From Takakia lepidozioides (Eukaryota > Streptophyta > Takakiopsida > Takakiales > Takakiaceae), in contig CM060733.1 in the NCBI GenBank assembly GCA_030704615.1, positions 29,512,001 through 29,576,000 of the forward strand: DNA of 64,000 bases. The letters run 5' to 3'. Shown here piece after piece: positions 9,256-21,094 of this stretch. Below the pieces are notes generated by a model. That model made no database searches. It was given only the letters and a program-made list of their open reading frames with translations, and was not told the origin of the DNA. The translations under genes and the position numbers were made by a program. Positions within the stretch are counted from its first letter, which is position 1. The number at the start of each line of letters is the position of its first letter.

Positions 9256-11931
9256 ATGCATGGAATCCAATCCAGAATATTACGGGCCTGTACTCCAAGC
9301 AGAGAAAGCAGGCTTGCAGGGGTGAATCAGGCGCAGTTGCATGAGTTTTGCACCTCCACCATGACCACTGCTTTGGAGCGAGGAAAAAGCGAGGATGTCT
9401 CAAGCAACTCGAGTGTCACTTGTGGGGATGTGAGGACATTATGTGAGGCTGGACAATTGAAAAAGGCCCTGCACATTCTGAACCAAGGAGGCTTCTCCGC
9501 AGACTCCAATACTTACGTTTGTCTCTTGCAGGAATGCATCAAGATGAGGGGCCTAGCAGAGGGAAAGCAAGTGCATGCTCACATTATCCAAAGTGGATCC
9601 AAGTTAAACATCTTTCTACTCAACACCCTTATCAACATGTATGCCAAATGTGGGAGTGTGTGGGATGCACGCCTAGTGTTCGACAAAATGCCTGAAAGGG
9701 CTTTGTTTACGTGGACTATAATGATGGCAGGATATGCAAAGCATGGCTGTGGTAAGGAGACTTTGAAGCTCTATCAGCAGATGACACAGGAAGGGGTGAT
9801 GCCCGACAAGGTCACTTTTGTTTGTATTCTGAAGGCATGTGCCAGCCTAAGATCCCTGGAAAAGGGCAAAGAGGCCCATGGTAATATTATCAACTCTGGA
9901 ATTGCGCATGATATTATTTTGGACACTGCCCTTGTGGACATGTATGCCAAATGTGGGAGCCTAGGGGATGCACGGAAAGTGTTTGCCAATATGGTTCAAC
10001 GAAATGTGGTATCGTGGAACGCCATGATTGCCGGATATGCTCAACATAGGTGTGGTAAGGAGGCTTTCGAAACTTATGAGCAAATGATAAGGGAAGGGGT
10101 GAGGCCCAACAAGGTCACATTCAGTTGCGTTCTCAATGGATGTGCCAGCCTCGCAGCTCTGGAAAAGGGAAAATTGGTCCATGCTGACATTGTCAAAGCT
10201 GAAATTGAACCAAATATAATTCTGGAGACTGCCCTTGTCGACATGTATGCCAAATGTGGAAACATGAAGGATGCCCGTCAAGTGTTTGACAACATGGCTC
10301 ACCGAAATGTGGTCTCATGGAATGCCATACTGGCAGGATATGCTCAGCATGGGTTCGATTTGGAGGCTTTCGAGATCTATAAGCAGATGACAGGGAAAGG
10401 GGTGAAGCCTGACAAAGTCACTTTTATTTGCATTCTTAAGGCGTGTGCCAGCCAAGGAGCCCTGGAAAAGGGTAAGGAGTTCCATGGTGACATCATCAAA
10501 GCTGGAATTACAACAGATGTCATTCTCGACACTGCTCTTGTTGACATGTACGCCAAGTGCGGGAGCATAGAGAATGCTCGTCAAGTGTTCGACAAGATGG
10601 CTCAACGAAATGTGGTGTCCTGGACCGCAATAATAGCAGGATATGCCAACTGTGGGAGCATGAATGATGCACGTCAACTGTTTGACAGCATGGCTCAACG
10701 AGATGTGGTCTCATGGAATACAATGATCGCAGGATATGCTCAAAATGGGTTTGGTAGGGAAGCATTGGAGATCTATGACCAAATGATACAGAGGAAGGTG
10801 ATGCCTGACAAGGTCACCTTCATTTGCACTCTCAGTGCATGTGCCAGCCTGGCAGCCCTGGAGAAGGGCATAATGGTTCATGCTGATATTGTCACTGCTG
10901 GAATTGTACCTGATGTTATTCTGGAGACTGCGCTTGTCAACATGTATGCCAAATGTGGGAGTGTAAAGGATGCACTTCAAGTGTTCAACAATATGGCTCG
11001 ACGAAATGTGGTCTCCTGGAGTGCGATGATTGCAGCATATGCTCAGCATGGGTGTGGTAGGGATGCCTTGCACCTGTTTGAACAAATGCAAAAGGAGGGG
11101 TTGAAGCCAAATGGGATCACCTTTATATGTGTTCTCTCTGCATGTAGCAATGTGGGCCTAGTGGATGAAGGCTGTCACTGCTTTGATTCCATGTGCCGAG
11201 ACCATGGCCTCACTCCCACAGCAGATCATTTTGGCTGCATTGTGGACCTTCTTGGCCGTGCAGGGCGATTGGATGAGGCAGAGGGCTTCATTAACAAAAT
11301 GCCCACTGAACCAGGTGCTGCAGTATGGGGGGCCTTGATCGGTGCCTGCAGAATTCATGGGAATGTGGAGGTAGCAGAACGTGCAGCGAAATTCCTTCTC
11401 AAGTGGGATCCACAGGATGCTGCAACTTATGTGCTGCTATCAAATATCTATGCTGCTGCTGGAAGGTGGGACGATGTAGCAAAGGTGAGGAAAATGATGG
11501 AGGAGAGAGGGGTCAAAAAAGAGCCAGGGTGCTGCTGCATTGAGGTGGAGAACCAGGTGCATACATTTGCTGTAGATGATAAATTGCATCCACTAATTGA
11601 AGAAATCGATTCTGAGCTGAAGAGATTGTCTGGGAGGATGAAGGAGGCTGGGTATGTGCCTGACATGCGCTTTGTATTGCATGACGTGGAGGAGGAGATG
11701 AAGGAATTCTCTCTTTGCCACCATAGTGAGAGGCTAGCCATTGCTTTTGGGCTTATCAGCACCCACCCTGGGAGGGGTATCCATTTAACCAAGAATCTCC
11801 GGGTGTGTGGTGACTGCCACACTGCCACGAAGTTTATCTCCAAGATTGTCGGTCGTGCAGTTGTCGTACGGGATGCCAATCGCTTTCACCACTTCCAAGA
11901 GGGGGTCTGTTCTTGTGGAGATTATTGGTGA
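9256..11931 (+). CDS. PLS-class PPR protein with E and DYW deaminase domains
   Basis: The frame encodes 891 residues from the ATG at 9256; it is open slightly further upstream but only through non-ATG codons. A Ser/Arg-rich N-terminus (residues 1-50) fits an organelle transit peptide. About 20 PPR motifs in P-L-S order follow (typical pieces ALVDMYAKCG, NVVSWNAMIAGYAQHG). Then come the E/E+ region (KKEPGCCCIEV) and a complete DYW cytidine-deaminase domain. The domain shows the zinc/catalytic motifs HSERLA and CGDCH, a second C-x-C site, and the terminal CSCGDYW. Such proteins carry out site-specific C-to-U RNA editing in plastids or mitochondria. The gene is intronless and intact. A broken paralogue lies at 37200-39117 on the other strand. 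The organelle and the edited site are not known. Confidence 0.95.
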   Translation: MHGIQSRILRACTPSRESRLAGVNQAQLHEFCTSTMTTALERGKSEDVSSNSSVTCGDVRTLCEAGQLKKALHILNQGGFSADSNTYVCLLQECIKMRGLAEGKQVHAHIIQSGSKLNIFLLNTLINMYAKCGSVWDARLVFDKMPERALFTWTIMMAGYAKHGCGKETLKLYQQMTQEGVMPDKVTFVCILKACASLRSLEKGKEAHGNIINSGIAHDIILDTALVDMYAKCGSLGDARKVFANMVQRNVVSWNAMIAGYAQHRCGKEAFETYEQMIREGVRPNKVTFSCVLNGCASLAALEKGKLVHADIVKAEIEPNIILETALVDMYAKCGNMKDARQVFDNMAHRNVVSWNAILAGYAQHGFDLEAFEIYKQMTGKGVKPDKVTFICILKACASQGALEKGKEFHGDIIKAGITTDVILDTALVDMYAKCGSIENARQVFDKMAQRNVVSWTAIIAGYANCGSMNDARQLFDSMAQRDVVSWNTMIAGYAQNGFGREALEIYDQMIQRKVMPDKVTFICTLSACASLAALEKGIMVHADIVTAGIVPDVILETALVNMYAKCGSVKDALQVFNNMARRNVVSWSAMIAAYAQHGCGRDALHLFEQMQKEGLKPNGITFICVLSACSNVGLVDEGCHCFDSMCRDHGLTPTADHFGCIVDLLGRAGRLDEAEGFINKMPTEPGAAVWGALIGACRIHGNVEVAERAAKFLLKWDPQDAATYVLLSNIYAAAGRWDDVAKVRKMMEERGVKKEPGCCCIEVENQVHTFAVDDKLHPLIEEIDSELKRLSGRMKEAGYVPDMRFVLHDVEEEMKEFSLCHHSERLAIAFGLISTHPGRGIHLTKNLRVCGDCHTATKFISKIVGRAVVVRDANRFHHFQEGVCSCGDYW

Positions 11932-13924
11932 AAGTGGGTTGCTTCAAATGCGGGGGTTGGAAACGTCATAGTTTGTCCTTTGTTTCAAGGAAAGAATCAG
12001 TGGCATGAATGCAACAGTCACGATTTCTATTCCTGTGAGCTGTCCATGAGGGGAGACTGGAGACTCCAACAACTTGGAAGCAATGCCTGCATAGATGAAG
12101 TTGGTAATTAGATGGCTTGGACACCAAGGTTCTGTAGAGTATTGATGGCATGCACCTCTGGGCTCTAATGTGGACTTAGCTATCCCAGTGCGATTCATTT
12201 GAAGATACAACCTTGCACAAAGCTCTTCCCGATAAGAAGGAAGACAGACAAAGACAGCATCTTCCTTGAAAGGGAGGGGAAGCACTTCATTTGACGAGGT
12301 TGTTGAGGTTATCTTTTTTGTAATTTCAGTTTTGTAGGATTCGAGCCTCTCTTCTTACCTCCATTCAAACCAAGTACAGGCACTATATTGCACAAAATAG
12401 ATTTAATAGTTCGTCTTTACCCGGGTGGTGGGTGTGGGTGGGCCTTTCCTTCTCTGCGACAAGCTATCTACAACAAATGGACTAGTGGAAAGCAGGCAAT
12501 GGGGATTTGACAGCAGCCCGCAGTAGGCCCGGGTGACCCTAGGAAGTCTACCTCCCACTAGACTAGGATTGGAGTTTACCCATGTTAGTTGCTTCACATT
12601 AATATGGGTAGACTAATATGGGGATGGAGCAATTTTAGTGGGGAGCAATTTCCATTAGAGTTCATCCACACTAATTTGAGGGTAAAACAAGTGAGCCATC
12701 ATGACCCACTTGTTACCTATATTGCTCTTTAGGCACCTTGAATCTTAACCATTTTTAAAAATAACGATACCATTGGAAAGCTCTTTATGTGCCCCATCAT
12801 TTTGTAGTTGGAACAATCTGTAGTAAAGTCAATTTACCTCGGATAATCTGAGTCTAAAGTGATGAGTCAGATGGTGGTGGATTGTGGTTCATTCCCCTTG
12901 GACCTGGATCCGCAAGTCTTGACCCGGGTAAGCTTGTTGTCTATCATGGCCTAAAAGACGGTCCAAAAATGGGGATACTTTCTTGCACCACTATGGGGCA
13001 CATGCGCCATGAAGGGTTCTTCTACCCTAGTACTTAGCATCTTGTGTTCCCATGACTAGCGCCAAGTGTGGTTCATAGTTCATAGTGTGGTCCCATTACG
13101 AGCATTCACAGCATCATTAGTCACCTGCATTGAACGTGGATTCCAGCTGTCTACAAACCTCAATAGAAGCACCAAAAATAGCATGGTGTTGACAAGCTCA
13201 CTTCACTCTGCAAGTGCCCTCCAGTTAAACTTCTTGCCAACTTCTAGTGGAGGTATACCAAGGTGACAGATTTGTGGCCACCCACTTCCTTCGTAGCAGC
13301 GAGCTACTTCGTGGAGGTGGACTGGTCAGTCTGCCCAAGTTCTTCGGCTTTTGATTGATGGAACACCATTGACAGTGTTCATAGGATGATGGGGGCCCGC
13401 GAAGCAGCTGATCGATCTAGCTTAGTTGTTGGTAGCCCCTTGGTCGCAGAGCAAGAGGTCTGCAGGGACCAGCTTGTTTCCATTTGATTGTCAGCTTCTG
13501 TCTTGAGCACTACCGGTTGAGAGGGAAGGATAGGCGATCAAGAATGAAGGATGTTTGCAGTGTGCAAGAATGACGTAGGTGTAGGCCAGGTGTTGTGGGT
13601 TTGCCATAGTGGGGCCGAGAGAGGGGTTGTAGTTCGCACCGAGGAAGTCATAGAAGTTCTGGATTGATCAGTGTATATGTCTGCAGAGAGATGTACACGC
13701 TTTGGTATCATGTGATGTCTTATTGAAGTTCTACCCACCGTAAAAGCGAAGACGGGAGTATTAAGATAGGATCTAGATAAGAAGGACTCATCGGCTACAC
13801 AGACCCACGTAAACCTTGGTGAGTCTGAAGGCAGCTGATGAAATTATATAGTTTTATAGATTGAGAGGCACGGTATTGCACGGTTTGCAGTACAAAGTTC
13901 TATACTGATTCAAACAGTACGTAA
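11932..13924. other. Intergenic region
   Basis: No gene recognised. It contains a 27-bp exact match to the LINE at 12899-12925 (listed separately). The sequence just before 13925 is presumably the 5' region of the next gene. Confidence 0.5.
12899..12925 (+). repeat. 27-bp exact LINE-derived fragment
   Basis: Bases 12899-12925 are identical to 41337-41363, inside the C-terminal part of the LINE copy B reading frame. Similarity stops sharply on both sides. This is far longer than chance allows for a window this size, so it is probably filler DNA captured during break repair or a remnant of a decayed LINE. Confidence 0.7.
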
Positions 13925-16413
13925 ATGTGTCCCATGTGCGAAGACAGGGGTTGGCCTCTTCTAAACACGGCAATAGCTTCGAAGCATCGTGAAGTGATCA
14001 AGAAAGAGGCCCCTTCGCTTTGTTCATACCTTAAAGAAATACGGCACTCTTTCCAAAAATCAAAGAAATTTGCGCATACCACGCCGGTGGCACTCTCCAG
14101 ATCTCGAAGTTTGCAATGTTCCTCCGAACCTGCTAGATTATCAACCAATATGGAGCCAACACCGTTTTCACGCTCTGCACCGGCTTCCGGTGAACTCACT
14201 TACTGGGGACTTCCAAAGCACTCTTCATCTGAATCTAAATCTGGCGACATCAACTCGTTGCTGGGCCTCAAAAGCGCCTTAGATGCTGTATTGACTGACC
14301 TAGACCCTGAAGTGAAGAAGAGGAACAGCCGGATGTTGATGAAACCTACTAAGAATGTGATCAGTAACCCTTCGTCCTTAGCAGGGTCAAGAAAGGAAAA
14401 AGCAGGAGTGGTAACCTCAGCTGAAAACGGCTTTCAAGCCTGCGGAGCCAATGGTTTATCTGTGGGTATGGGCCTGGAGAGATTTGACAAATGCAGAGGT
14501 ACTAGTTATTCGGAATTTAGGACGTCGGTTCCAGGGAATCCGCTTCATGTTGTCTTTGAGAGCGATCGGCTGGACGCCATCTCGACTTTGGGCCAGGATT
14601 CAATGTCAGAGACTGAAGCTGTGTCAGAAACATCGATGTCCGAAGAATCACTTACTTTCGACTTCGAGGAAACAAGAAAGAGAGTTTCTCCTGTGTTCGT
14701 GAAGAAAACTGAGATCATGTCCAAGAGCACTCGCGATGATGATGAAAGCGATGGTTTTACACCTGCAGTTTCAAGAACTAGTGGAGATTCAAGCAGTGGA
14801 GATTGGACGAGCCAATCTTTGGGATCATACTCCGACAGCCATGGGCAGCTTGACATAAGCCACTCTTTACCAAAGAAGAGAGGTGGGGGTGTTTCTCAAT
14901 GTGACATTGAAAACCCAGAGACACCTCGTCGAGCCCAATTGCCTCAAGCCTTCGATCTTAACCATTACCTCGCAGGTATAACATACAGTCCTGAATCTCT
15001 GTTTTTTGGTGAAGCCCATCTCTGTACCTTGCCCAGGTTGTCAACTATTAGGTACACATTACTCAACTTTGATTGTTGGCCAACAGTTTACAACCATGTT
15101 TACAAATTCCTGCATCTGCATCTAAGGAGCCCTGGGAATAATGATCTAGTCATAGTTCTGCCACAGGAAAAGCTGCGCTGTGGCCTTTCAAGAATGTTAC
15201 CTTAATTAATACCCCTTGTCTCGAGTTCAACACACACATGGATTGCTGATGCAGCGATCTAATAACTCTGCCATGATAACGGTCCACCTTGGTTATGTGC
15301 GAAGTAATTTGTATTTTCAGAGCTTGAAGATCTGTCGAGGATCTGTCCAATCTTAGCCCCGGTTCAAGTATATTCTGACTGAGAGGAAAGACAATCTACA
15401 TATATGAAGGTAACACTGAAAGCTTTGCATGAGCAGTTCGATGTGTCAACCTAGTTGCCTCGTTATATACATACATCTACAGGTATCCTTATTCAACATG
15501 GATATGCCACGTCCACGTTGTCTAGATCACTGTATACATCACAATAATGGGGTGATCTGTGATTTACTAACACTTTTGGAGGAATCTCGTGTTATGTGTA
15601 TGTACAGCAGAAGGGAGATTTTCTGGAGGAGGCATGGATCACCACGATTCACAAGGAGCTTGTGTCAGATATCTGAGTGATGAAGTCCTATCGACCTCAT
15701 CGACTGAGGACTGGGTAACAGCTGATAGCGAGGACACGGATTTTGTGACAGGCCATATTAATACAAATTGTAAGTCTTCAACCAGCACACCCGCCGTAAT
15801 CAGTCACGCCTCCTCCATCTCTAAAACCAAATCAAATTCTCGCAGATCACATAGAAGGCGCAATGCAGACCTCTCAGGCAGATTGAAAGAGACACAGATT
15901 TCGAAAGGCAGGAGCTTAAAAAATGACGAAAGCCCAGGGCCTACAAGCTTTCAAGCCGTTGTCAACGGGAGAGACCGTGAAGTCGTGGCTGCGAAAGTGG
16001 TGGTACTACTTGGTAAATACGGCAATAAGAAAGGACTGCGGGTTGCTGGCCTCCAGCCCTCGCCCAAATCAGGGCTACAAATGAGAGTTGCACCCCAGTA
16101 TAACATCGACAGTTTGCATGAGCACATAACTTCAGACGAGGCAATCGCTGTATTCCATAACGAGGTTGCCAGGATGATGGTAGAGGAAGGTGATGTGAAT
16201 GACTTACAAGACGTTGATGAATTGTTGGATTGCTACATGCAACTGACCATACCATGCTTCCTGGAGATGGTTGAAGAGTTCTTCAGGGATGTATGCTTGG
16301 ATTGCTTCAAGAACCCAGGCTCTAAGTCTGATTTGACTCCTCCAAGTGAGCTGTCAAAATTGTCTTCGCGTCCCGCTAGAAGCATTGCTAAGTTACAGTC
16401 TGATTTTAGGTAG
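13925..16413 (+). CDS. Two-exon gene with possible OVATE-like C-terminal domain
   Basis: Two long frames join perfectly by one intron. Exon 1 is 13925-14975 (donor CGCAG|GTATAA). The intron is 14976-15610 (acceptor TACAGCAG). Exon 2 is 15611-16413. The junction is phase 1 and keeps frame, giving about 617 residues. Exon 1 is Ser-rich and low in complexity (SETEAVSETSMSEES). Exon 2 has a basic patch (KSNSRRSHRRR) and ends in a helical domain at about residues 525-583 (DELLDCYMQLTIPCF, then VEEFFRDVC). The spacing of LLxCYxxLxxP and FxDV resembles the OVATE/DUF623 domain of plant transcriptional repressors, but the canonical PYxDFRxSM start is weak. The gene model is firm; the family is tentative. 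If it is an OVATE protein, it would act in the nucleus or on the cytoskeleton through TALE or TON1-recruiting partners. Confidence 0.72.
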
Positions 16414-17595
16414 CAAATCTCAAAGGTTGTTAATTTGTAGTGTTCCAGTCCTGACAATTTTCTATCTTGCAGCAGAGAAGAGCAGAGAAGACTGCAAAAT
16501 TGTAAGAACACTTGATGATCAAATGTAGAAAAACTAAACATGTGACCTACAGTCACTTGGTACACTTTGCTACATTCTGTAAACCCATTACCTCTCACGG
16601 GATCTCCAGGTTCTGTTCTGGCTGATGGCTATTTCACCTCAACTCGGACATTACCTATGTAGAAGGGCACTTGGAGCAGTTGTTGTCATACTCTGAAGAG
16701 TTATAAGTGTCAGGTAAGTGTCATTGCTGTTGAAGCACCACTGCCTTCATAACAAAAACATACTCCATCAATTATGTGGCGTCTTGGAGTGGATTGTCAA
16801 AGAACATCAAAATATTTGTAGGATGAAGAAATTTCACCCACTCCCAAAAGCACGTAATGTTTGTCCAAATGAATGGCAATGCAACTGGACAGCCTCCAAC
16901 CCTGTACTGTCTGGGATCTGTCTTGACAAAGCTACCAAATCCTACTACACAGCAAAAGACTTCGCTTTGACCACTTCTCTGGTATCCCTGGAGGCATCAC
17001 ATGTTATCGACTCAAATATGGCATAGCAACCTTCCAGATTCTGTGTCCTCTTGTAAAGAATTTGAGACAAGGAGGAGTTCCAAGGGGTCAAAAGAGAACA
17101 TCAATGTACAGAATCAGCCAGCCAGCCATTGAAAGAACTGCCACGATGTGCTCCCACAACAAAATGGTAGATGGTTCCTTTTCACCACAGCTCCTGTAAC
17201 CACCGTGTACCACCACACCTTCACTCTTACAGTGCAAACATGATCTTTCTTGCACACATGCTCTCCCCTATAGTACATGTGGAAGTGCACTTTCCTTTTC
17301 CTTCCAGGACTCGGGCCATATGGCACGTACTTCCTCCCGAGCTTGTAAAGCAGGATAAAAAATGGAAGGAATTCCCATAGTCCCTGTATTTCAACACAAA
17401 TTAATACACCCCCCTCTCATCTTCATGTTCCCAATCAAGGGAAGCTCACAGAACGAGTGAGCCAACCATCAACGACTACTAGGACAAACAAACATAATGA
17501 GATGCATGCAAAACAGCTAACCCACTGTTATATGGGGAATCAGTACAAGTGTGCTGTAAAATTCCAAGTCACATAAACAACATCCCCTTCGCTTT
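16414..17595. other. 3' flank and intergenic region
   Basis: The first few hundred bases are probably 3' UTR of the 13925-16413 gene. No coding or repeat structure is recognised up to the Copia element. Confidence 0.45.
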
Positions 17596-17838
17596 TGTCA
17601 CAATTCCTAAAATCCCATAGACTTGACAAGACAATGACAACAGGAGAGAGATAGAACGCTTTCACGGAGCATAACATTAAAAATATGATCACAATACAAG
17701 CAGGAATATCTGCCTTGATGCCAACTGACATCTGAAACCCGTGTACCTACCAACGTAATAGATAACTACTTGGAACTGATTAGTAACTATTACTCAACGT
17801 TTAGGTACCATAGGGTGTGACGCTTCATATCATTAACA
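17596..17838 (-). repeat. 3' LTR of deleted Copia element
   Basis: On the minus strand it begins TGTTAATG and ends TTGTGACA. It is preceded by the polypurine tract AGTGGGAG. It differs from the partner LTR by a 5-bp indel and scattered substitutions. Confidence 0.9.
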
Positions 17839-17857
17839 CTCCCACTAAGCTAGCACC

Positions 17858-18400
17858 CTAAACACTCAATATTGACATAGCATGTCTACACCAAATGTGT
17901 TTATCTCTTGGCACAGCCTTAGTGAACACATCTGCAACCATCTCTTTAGTGCTACAGAACTCTAGCCGTATCTCCTTACTCTCCACTTTCTCTCGAATAA
18001 AATGGTGTTGGATTTCTATATGCTTAGTTCTAGCATGAAACTTAGGGTACTTAGTTAACGCTATGCAACTCTGGTTGTCACAAGAGAGCCTAGTAGGATG
18101 AGGTTGCTCATGACCAATACTCTTGAGTAAACTCCTCAACCATACAATCTCCTTGGCTGCTTGTGTAGCAGCAATGTATTGTGCTTCGCTAGATGACAAT
18201 GCAACTGTTGCTTGCCGCTTACTACTCCAGCTAACAGTGGCAGAACTACCAAGCAAGAAAACATAGCCTGTGGTTGACTTCCGGTTATCAGGATGACTCG
18301 CCCAATCAGCATCATAGTATCCGTGTAGCTCAATATGACCAACAGCCTTCTCTCTACTCCCACTGAAACATAAGCCATGATCTTCAGTTCCCTCTTAGAA
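17858..18400 (-). pseudogene. Ty1/Copia RNase H remnant
   Basis: The minus-strand frame reads [20 protein letters not shown], then [20 protein letters not shown] and [13 protein letters not shown]. This is the RNase H domain found at the C-terminus of Copia polyproteins, with the DADWA and SSSEAEY-type motifs. Everything N-terminal is missing; the leader after the primer site joins almost directly to this domain. Confidence 0.9.
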
Positions 18401-18432
18401 ATGACACTGTCTTTCCACCTTGCTCTCTACGT

Positions 18433-18445
18433 GGCTCTGATACCA
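18433..18445 (-). promoter_or_regulatory. Primer-binding site, initiator tRNA-Met 3' end
   Basis: On the minus strand the bases TGGTATCAGAGCC follow the LTR's terminal CA directly. This is the standard plant Copia primer site, complementary to the 3' end of initiator tRNA-Met. Confidence 0.92.
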
Positions 18446-18690
18446 TGTCACAATTCCTAAAATCCCATAGACTTGACAAGACAAGACAATGACAACAGGA
18501 GAGAGATAGAACGTTTTGAAGCATAACATTAAAAATATGATCACAATACAAGCAGGAATTTATGCCTTGATGCCAAGTGACATCTGAAACCCGTGTACCT
18601 ACCAACGTAATAGATAACTACTTGGAACTGATTAGTAACTGTTACTCAACGTTCAGGTACCATAGGGTGTGACGCTTCATATCATTAACA
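18446..18690 (-). repeat. 5' LTR of deleted Copia element
   Basis: TG...CA ends on the minus strand; 245 bp; collinear with 17596-17838. Its CA end abuts the primer-binding site. Confidence 0.9.
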
Positions 18691-20679
18691 GCTTCAAACT
18701 CAAGAACCAGATGTTAAGCACAAAACATGGGAGCAAGGACTGCATTGATGGAAACTACCTCCCACCAAGTTGCTTACCAAGACAAGCATAATGCAGGGTA
18801 CCATAGCTCCCCGGCACAAATTACCGGACCGACCTTGCTGAGCATACACACAGCAGGCAAGCTTGACCAAAAGTTTTTGCACTTCTGGAAGTTTGAGATC
18901 ATATGAAACAAGTTGTGTTGGAAGGAATTTAAATACAAATTAAACAATCAATGGGGTGGAAGAGTTGGAAAGGAAACGTGGAAAATCAGCTATGTTCCTA
19001 TCTTGTGCTTGACACACACCACAATAAGCACCACATATTGCTTTGTTTCGATGACATACAAGTCGTGCCATCATACGTGAAATCTTTACATATGGTGGTG
19101 ATCTCAAATACAAACCCAATGTACATAACCTTTCAAATAAGTACTTGAAATAGTGTCTAACACACCCTTATGACCACATACAGTGCAGGTTTGCTCAGGT
19201 TCTTCAGTAAGGTTCAATGATGCATTGCCAACTGAGCAGCTGCACATACCCCAAAACACTGAGGTTGTCAGAGAGGAAGTAGACTATAGAGTGCTCCATT
19301 CATATAAGTAGACTACTCAGAACTAGACTTGCACCCAAGTACCAATGCCAACATCTGCATAAAACAATGTCATTTCATAGCATCCACCTTAATGCCAATT
19401 CCTTGTAGCAGTTGTAAGCCTTTGAACCTGATAAAAACAGTCTACCAGCTATAAAGATTCGACAATGTTGCTTTATTTTAACTTTGTTCGGGACACCGAC
19501 ACATGCCAGCCAAAGTGGTAGAGCCCGACTACACTAGACAACCTCTTCCTTCTTTCTTCATTATCACAAGTTACCGCAGAAGCATTGTATTCTCGCTCCG
19601 AAGGAAACGGTGGAAACATCTGTATTTCACGTCCGGGGAGGGGGAACTACGAGATCTTGTTGTATTTGTATTTACACAGTAGGATACAGCAGTACATCAC
19701 GGTGCTGATAGCATCAATAGAGGAGAAGCATACAGCAATGTAGGCAGGGAATGATGACTTCTTATTACTGCCAGCTCCCAACTCAGCCTGTACCAGGATC
19801 TTTAGAAGCCCTTGTCTCTTACGTTCCTCTTTTCTAATTCTCCTTCTTCGCTTTCTACCCTGCCTATTTGTCAACTGAAAATTCAGATCTCACTTCCCTG
19901 CCAATGGTTCCATCATGACCAGAATAGAATTTAGACTAAGTCCTTGGCAATTAGGCGATATCACACATCATAGGCCACTACAATCATCACTGTGTGCCAT
20001 TGGCTCTTATTCCAACAGGGCCAAATACCAACGATTACTTTATGTACAGATCCTTCAAGTCCCAAAGATTCCTGACTCAACTGGAACTATCACCCAATCC
20101 TAGAAATTGCACATGGTACTGGGATACACCCAATCCTCCCAACCGCCACACCATGCATCTGTTTCTGTATCATCTCTCTTCCCTACTCGTAGACACTGCT
20201 CACGATGGCCGTCCTATCTGCCACACTCTGTACAGCCAACGTCTACAAGTTCTCTCATCTAGGGAAAAAACCAGAAGAAGAGAATCCCTAATCTCCTCCC
20301 TGTACACTTCGAGCTACCATCTTCATATGTAGCTTTTGGTCTTGTCAATGGGAGCTTGCCACCACCTGTTGTTCCACGTGACATCTCCATCACCTCCCTC
20401 AGACAGCCGTCGATGACTGCTGAACCGTTCAACATCCTGCCAAGCTTGTCGCAGGTTCAATCTCACAGGGACGTTATATTGTCTCTCCTAGTTTAGTGTG
20501 TGTGTGTCAGTGCATTGTAAATGGTAGCTTCTTGGAGCTTAGAGTTCAGCTTTAGAGCATGTGAGCTGTGTACCAAGCCTTTGGTACCAGAGAGTGTATG
20601 TGTCTACTTGTCTTATGTAATACAGTACTGTTGGCCTCCAAGCACTGTGTTGGAGCTTGTGTAACTGTGTGCTTTGTTT
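18691..20679. other. Intergenic region
   Basis: No gene, RNA gene or repeat recognised. It is AT-leaning with only short chance frames. Confidence 0.5.
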
Positions 20680-20684
20680 AATCT

Positions 20685-21080
20685 TGTTGAAATCGAAGAT
20701 CCAGTCCGTCATTGACATCTGGACCATGCTAGTCGAATAGTCATAGTCAGCAACTAGGTGGCAGTCCACCGAGCAGTCACAATCACAGATGCCAGTCAGC
20801 CACATTTTGAATCTCTAGCTAGTTGGATCTCCCGCATTTAGTAGTACTTGTATTTTTTGGTGGCAGACGATACTTAACTAATCAGTTTTCATGTATGTTC
20901 ATAGTGTGGTGTAGTTCAACTTACAGATGCGTGAGCATCATTGATTCCATGGATTGCCTTGTAGATTGATAAGCCATGTACTTCTTAGTGGTTCAAATAA
21001 GTGTTTGATAGCTTCCTTCATAACTTACTGGCTACTCTGTAAACAGCTATGAGCAAGTAGTGAAATCAGTATTTTCAATA
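20685..21080 (+). repeat. 5' LTR of full-length Copia element
   Basis: 396 bp, collinear with 25344-25734. Terminal inverted bases are TGTTGAAA/TTTCAATA. It is preceded by the target duplication aatct. Confidence 0.94.
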
Positions 21081-21094
21081 GGTTATGGGCCCAC
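21081..21094 (+). promoter_or_regulatory. Primer-binding site complementary to tRNA-iMet anticodon arm
   Basis: GGTTATGGGCCCAC starts exactly after the LTR. It is the reverse complement of the anticodon stem-loop of plant initiator tRNA-Met (GTGGGCCCATAACC). Drosophila copia and yeast Ty5 use such an internal site with a cleaved 5' half-tRNA primer. Priming by a half-tRNA here is inferred from that match. Confidence 0.85.

Larger units (their letters stand above)
17596..18690 (-). mobile_element. Internally deleted Ty1/Copia LTR element
   Basis: Two direct repeats (17596-17838, 243 bp; 18446-18690, 245 bp), each TG...CA on the minus strand, flank a 607-bp interior. Next to the 5' LTR is a canonical initiator-tRNA-Met primer site (18433-18445). 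Next to the 3' LTR is a purine-rich AGTGGGAG tract. The interior keeps only the RNase H end of pol; gag, protease, integrase and most of the reverse transcriptase are missing. The flanks gcttt (17591-17595) and gcttc (18691-18695) look like a 5-bp target-site duplication with one change. The LTRs differ by a few substitutions and small indels. Both LTRs and the primer site survive, so the element could in principle have been moved by a partner. Confidence 0.92.

Noticed and set aside
18136-18378. Second minus-strand frame in the deleted Copia element
   Set aside because: It is a shifted-frame shadow of the RNase H sequence.
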